Assembly: GCF_004345665.1 (NCBI RefSeq)
Contig: NZ_SLWR01000002.1
Coordinates: 496,001 to 560,000 of the forward strand
DNA: 64,000 nt
Reading direction: 5' to 3'
Source: Kribbella antiqua
GTDB taxonomy: Bacteria; Actinomycetota; Actinomycetes; Propionibacteriales; Kribbellaceae
Below the pieces are notes generated by a model. That model did not search any database. It was not told the origin of the DNA and saw nothing but the letters and a program-made list of their open reading frames with translations. Position numbers and translations under genes: made by a program. Every line of letters starts with the position of its first letter. Position 1 is the first letter of the stretch. This document shows, one piece after another, positions 61,158 through 64,000 of the stretch.

Positions 61158-62293
61158 CGGCCGACCTCCTCGACAAGGCTGCGGAACAGGTTCAACTTAC
61201 TGAAGATCGGCGCGTCACTGAACTGGAACAGGTCGAGCGCACCGGAGTCCGAGTCGGACGCAGACGCCTGCGACGACACCGACAACGGCATCCACGACGG
61301 TACGACGAACAGGTCGCCACGCTGCACGGACCAGGAGAAATCACCGACCGTGACCCGTCCGGAACCATCGAACACCTGATACACGGAGGACCCGGTCTCC
61401 CGGCGCGGCGCAGTCTCCACACCGCTCTCGATCCGGTGGAACTGCACGCGGATGGTCGGAAGCACGTCACCGGCCGTCGTCGGGTTGGTGTAGCGCACGA
61501 CCGCATGACCACGTTCGACCGTACTCGGGTAACCCTCGCGCTCCAGCTCCAGCTGATCGGTCAGAGCGGCATCGGTATCCACCCAGCGGTAGCACAGCAG
61601 TGGACTGCCCTCGACGGGCTTGAACTGCGAGACCGGCACCAGGCCCGGGTGACCCCACAGCCGCTCCGAGCGGGAACGATCCGGCGTCGCGTGCTCCGCC
61701 TCGGACAGGTGTTCGCGACCGAAGTCGAAGAACTGCGACTCGACGTCGTACTGGAACGGGATGTCCAGGCCGTCGATCCACGCCATCGGCTGCTGCGCGG
61801 AGTTGTGGTGGGCGTGCCAGTTCATGCCGGCTTGCGGCAGGAAGTCGCCGCGGCGCATCGGGACCGGGTCGCGCTCGACGACCGTCCACACGCCCTCGCC
61901 CTCGACCACGAAGCGGAAGGCGTTCTGAGTGTGCCGATGCTCGGGTGCGTTCTCGCCGGGCATCAGGTACTGGATCGCGGCCCACAGCGTCGGCGTCGCG
62001 TACGGGCGTCCACCGAGGCTCGGGTTGGCCAGCGCGATGGCCCGTCGTTCGCCGCCGCGGCCGACCGGGACGAGGTCCCCGGAACGCGCGGCCAGTTCGA
62101 CCAGGTTCTTCCAGTCCCAGAGGTGCGGCTGCGCCTTCGAGGTCGGCTGGTGCGGCATCAGGTCGCCGATCCTGGTCCACAGCGGTACCAGCAGCTCCTT
62201 CTCGAAGCCGCGGTACAGATCGTCGAGCTCCGGCGTGGCCGGCGGCTGGTCGGGGCTGTCCTCAGCGGTGAGTTTCACAGGCGAGTCCGTCAT
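61154..62293 (-). CDS. Gentisate 1,2-dioxygenase
   Basis: This 379-residue bicupin has iron ligands H119 and H121 in GENAPEHRHTQNAFRF and a third His in MNWHAHHN (H160). The length and the double cupin (second at about 285-370 with VQRGDLFVVPSWMPL) match gentisate dioxygenases. It opens the aromatic ring of gentisate to maleylpyruvate. It is the first gene of the operon and diverges from the IclR regulator. No gentisate-producing hydroxylase lies in the window. Confidence 0.92.
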   Translation of the reverse strand: MTDSPVKLTAEDSPDQPPATPELDDLYRGFEKELLVPLWTRIGDLMPHQPTSKAQPHLWDWKNLVELAARSGDLVPVGRGGERRAIALANPSLGGRPYATPTLWAAIQYLMPGENAPEHRHTQNAFRFVVEGEGVWTVVERDPVPMRRGDFLPQAGMNWHAHHNSAQQPMAWIDGLDIPFQYDVESQFFDFGREHLSEAEHATPDRSRSERLWGHPGLVPVSQFKPVEGSPLLCYRWVDTDAALTDQLELEREGYPSTVERGHAVVRYTNPTTAGDVLPTIRVQFHRIESGVETAPRRETGSSVYQVFDGSGRVTVGDFSWSVQRGDLFVVPSWMPLSVSSQASASDSDSGALDLFQFSDAPIFSKLNLFRSLVEEVGR

Positions 62294-62334
62294 AGGAGTA
62301 CCGTGCGTCGTACGACCCGATTTGGAACAGTAGA

Positions 62335-62349
62335 TTCTGTCTTGCAGAA
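62335..62349. promoter_or_regulatory. Possible IclR operator in the gentisate divergent promoter
   Basis: TTCTG-TCTTG-CAGAA is a perfect 5-bp-armed palindrome in the 65-bp gap, 10 bp before the IclR start. A second ACAG/CTGT pair overlaps it. The position suits repression of the divergent pair, but the assignment is by symmetry only. Confidence 0.35.
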
Positions 62350-62358
62350 CGGCTCACG

Positions 62359-63099
62359 ATGAAGAACCCACCGGCGTACGGCGTGACGAGTGTGGACCAC
62401 GCGCTGCGTCTCGCGGTGATCCTGCAGGTGGAGGGACCACTCACCGTGTCCGCCGCGGCGTCACGGCTCGGCGTGGCCCGATCCACCGCTCATCGTTTGC
62501 TGTCCACGCTCGTGTACCGCGACTTCGCCGTACAAGACGATGACCGCAGCTATCGCGCCGGCCCGGTCCTCGAGGTCGCGGCGAAGGCGCAGTCCGGCAT
62601 CGGCACCATCCGCGCCGCCGCCCTCGGACCGATGCGGACCCTGGCCGAGACCGTCGACGAAACCGTCAACCTCAGCATCCGGACCGGGCGCACGATCCGG
62701 TTCATCGCCTCGGTCGAAGGCACTCAGACTCTCCGAGTCGGCAGCCGCGAAGGCATGGTCCTGCCCGCCCACCACGCCACCGGCGGTCTCGCCATCCTCG
62801 CGGCTTTGTCCGACTCGGAGCTCACCTCGCTGTACGACGCCGCGCCTGTGGACGAACGGGTTGACCTGGCCAAGCTCCGGCGCGAGCTGCGAGCGGTACG
62901 GCGCAGCGGCATCGCCATCAACCGCGAACGCACCGAACGCGGCCTGATCGCCTTCGGCCACGCGATCACCAACAGCCTCGGCGATACCGTCGCAGCCGTG
63001 TCGGTGTCGATGCCGACCGTCCGCTACTCCCCCGCCACCGTCGAACACATCACGCCCGCGTTGACCACCGCCGCGCACGCGATCTCCGCGGCACTATGA
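62359..63099 (+). CDS. IclR-family regulator of the gentisate genes
   Basis: This 246-residue regulator has an N-terminal helix-turn-helix (VSAAASRLGVARSTAHRLLSTLVYRDF) and the IclR effector domain: RVGSREGMVLPAHHATGGLA, then AINRERTERGLIAFGHAI. It is divergent from gentisate dioxygenase and probably activates or represses that operon with gentisate or a related acid as ligand. It is distinct in sequence from the IclR protein at 4642, so the two act on different loci. Confidence 0.9.
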   Translation: MKNPPAYGVTSVDHALRLAVILQVEGPLTVSAAASRLGVARSTAHRLLSTLVYRDFAVQDDDRSYRAGPVLEVAAKAQSGIGTIRAAALGPMRTLAETVDETVNLSIRTGRTIRFIASVEGTQTLRVGSREGMVLPAHHATGGLAILAALSDSELTSLYDAAPVDERVDLAKLRRELRAVRRSGIAINRERTERGLIAFGHAITNSLGDTVAAVSVSMPTVRYSPATVEHITPALTTAAHAISAAL

Positions 63100-63147
63100 C
63101 CGATTTGTTCAAGACCCTGCGGCGGCACGACTCCTAAGGTCGATGGC

Positions 63148-63543
63148 ATGGAAACCTCACGACACATCAGCACCTACATCGACCGGACGTCCAAGGAGGT
63201 CTACGACTTCGCGTCGAACCCGCAGAACCTGCCGCAATGGGCTTCCGGCCTGAGCAACAGCACGGTCGAGATCGTGGACGGGCAATGGGTCACGGACTCC
63301 CCGATGGGACGGATCCTGATCGACTTCGCTCCCCCGAACGACTTCGGCATCCTCGACCACGACGTCACCGTCCCGTCGGGCCAGACCTTCCATAACCCGA
63401 TGCGGGTGATGCCCGACGGCGACGGCGCCGAGGTCGTCTTCACCCTCCGCCGCCAGCCGGACGTGACCGACCCCGACTTCGAACGCGACGCCACCACCAT
63501 CGCCGGCGACCTCGCCACCCTCAAGACCCTGCTCGAGGGCTAG
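63148..63543 (+). CDS. SRPBCC-family protein
   Basis: This 131-residue START-like fold protein reads METSRHISTYIDRTSKEVYDFASNPQNLPQWASG, then GAEVVFTLRRQPDVTDPDFERD. Members bind hydrophobic ligands or act as polyketide cyclases, but short actinobacterial ones like this are mostly uncharacterised. It is preceded by a 48-bp gap after the IclR gene and shows no clear partner. Confidence 0.8.
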   Translation: METSRHISTYIDRTSKEVYDFASNPQNLPQWASGLSNSTVEIVDGQWVTDSPMGRILIDFAPPNDFGILDHDVTVPSGQTFHNPMRVMPDGDGAEVVFTLRRQPDVTDPDFERDATTIAGDLATLKTLLEG

Positions 63544-63678
63544 CGCGCCTACCCCGGAGCTGCGACGACCTCTTCACCGCCCACCGCTTGCCTATCACTT
63601 TCTGACCGGTCTTGAGTGTGACGTTTCCCCTTGTGGATAAGGGATTTCAGTTCACGGTCGACTTGCTTCGGCATCCAA

Positions 63679-63706
63679 TCGAACATATGCTCGGATACAT
63701 GTTCGA
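63679..63706. promoter_or_regulatory. Overlapping SOS-box-like palindromes over a start codon
   Basis: Two degenerate copies of the actinobacterial LexA box (TCGAAC-N4-GTTCGA) overlap. TCGAACATATGCTCGG lies at 63679 and TCGGATACATGTTCGA at 63691; the outer arms TCGAACAT/ATGTTCGA are perfect. The right arm contains the DUF222 gene start (ATG at 63699, reading Met-Phe-Asp). The remaining 63544-63678 shows no gene. Confidence 0.55.
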
Positions 63707-64000
63707 CGATGACCTGGCTGAGCTCGACACCGCAGACCTGCTGGTCGCCGCGGCGCAGTTCGTCGACGGTCCAAGAACACGCCGCGGTACGGCTCCTCGA
63801 GGCCGCGCTCGCCTTCGCCGACCGGCACGCCGTCGTCAACTACGACAGCGGCGAGGTGCTGCCCGGCACCGAACGATTGAAGGTGTACGGCGGCGACGGC
63901 TGCCCCGGGGTGGCCGAGTTCGCCCCGGTCGAGTTCGGCGCCGTCACCCGGATGTCCACCGGCGCCGCCGCCTCCTTCATCGGCGAAGCCCTCGCCCTGC
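63699..64000 (+). pseudogene. DUF222 / HNH-endonuclease gene, frameshifted and cut by the window end
   Basis: The frame from the ATG at 63699 reads MFDDDLAELDTADLLVAAAQF, the standard start of actinobacterial DUF222 proteins. It then becomes meaningless after about 63760. The next frame, joined by a +1 shift between about 63740 and 63765, continues the family: VQEHAAVRLLEAALAFADRH, VYGGDGCPGVAEFAPVEFGA and STGAAASFIGEALAL, open to the window end. DUF222 proteins usually carry a C-terminal HNH nuclease domain, which would lie outside the window. It could be a real pseudogene or a sequencing error. Confidence 0.65.

Noticed and set aside
1..64000. CRISPR array, tRNA or rRNA genes, prophage
   Set aside because: No regularly spaced repeats, cloverleaf-like ends, ribosomal segments or phage structural genes were recognised. 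A covariance-model scan would be needed to exclude a small RNA.

Overview
The window looks like a chromosomal segment of a high-GC soil actinobacterium. The closest match in style is Kribbella or a related Propionibacteriales genus. The evidence is the very high third-position GC, the many GTG starts, a mycothiol-dependent type maleylpyruvate isomerase, a DUF5997 gene, and a DUF222/HNH gene that begins inside a LexA-like box. The genus is inferred, not shown. I saw no rRNA, tRNA, CRISPR array, phage or conjugative genes. The content is almost entirely catabolic, arranged as adjacent sugar and aromatic utilisation loci.

Region A (1-19.8 kb) looks like a quinate/shikimate and aromatic-acid utilisation block. 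It has a fused 3-dehydroshikimate dehydratase (cut by the window start), a ThuA-like secreted protein, a Tat-exported PQQ-type propeller, an IclR regulator, an aldehyde dehydrogenase with a ThDP enzyme, and a branched-chain-type ABC importer whose second permease and first ATPase are one polypeptide. It also has two exported alpha/beta hydrolases, a TetR regulator, an NAD-type shikimate/quinate dehydrogenase, an MHS-family transporter and a lactonase-fold hydrolase. Four copies of one 22-bp palindrome (1490, 5473, 8743, 17641) stand in front of the dehydratase, the ALDH/IclR pair, the ABC importer and the dehydrogenase/transporter pair, tying them into one regulon.

Region B (19.8-33 kb) begins with a decayed solute-binding-protein pseudogene. 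It continues with a fucosylated-glycan locus: GH29, a lipoprotein-type sugar ABC importer without its own ATPase, GH95, and divergently L-fuconate dehydratase, a FadR-type regulator, a GH36 alpha-galactosidase and an extended SDR. A short stretch (33-35.3 kb) holds a large imperfect palindrome, an aminotransferase, an AlaX-type editing protein and a 162-bp MITE-like element.

Region C (35.3-53.2 kb) is a regulon marked by three identical 19-bp operators (44605, 48032, 53172) around a ROK regulator. One operon carries an oligopeptide-type ABC importer (again with a permease-ATPase fusion), ThuA, two Gfo/Idh/MocA oxidoreductases and a TIM-barrel isomerase. A second carries a TIM-barrel isomerase, an aldehyde dehydrogenase and an aldo/keto reductase. 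A third carries a BadF-type sugar kinase, a double-SIS protein and a copper amine oxidase. Together they suggest import and oxidative breakdown of a glycoside or aminosugar that carries an amine.

Region D (53.3-64 kb) holds an FAD oxidase, a DUF5997 / LysR-effector-domain pair, an RpiB-like isomerase and a GMC oxidoreductase. It then has a gentisate pathway (acyl-CoA ligase, maleylpyruvate isomerase, fumarylpyruvate hydrolase, gentisate dioxygenase) with a divergent IclR regulator, an SRPBCC protein, and the start of a frameshifted DUF222/HNH gene with an SOS-box-like palindrome over its start codon.
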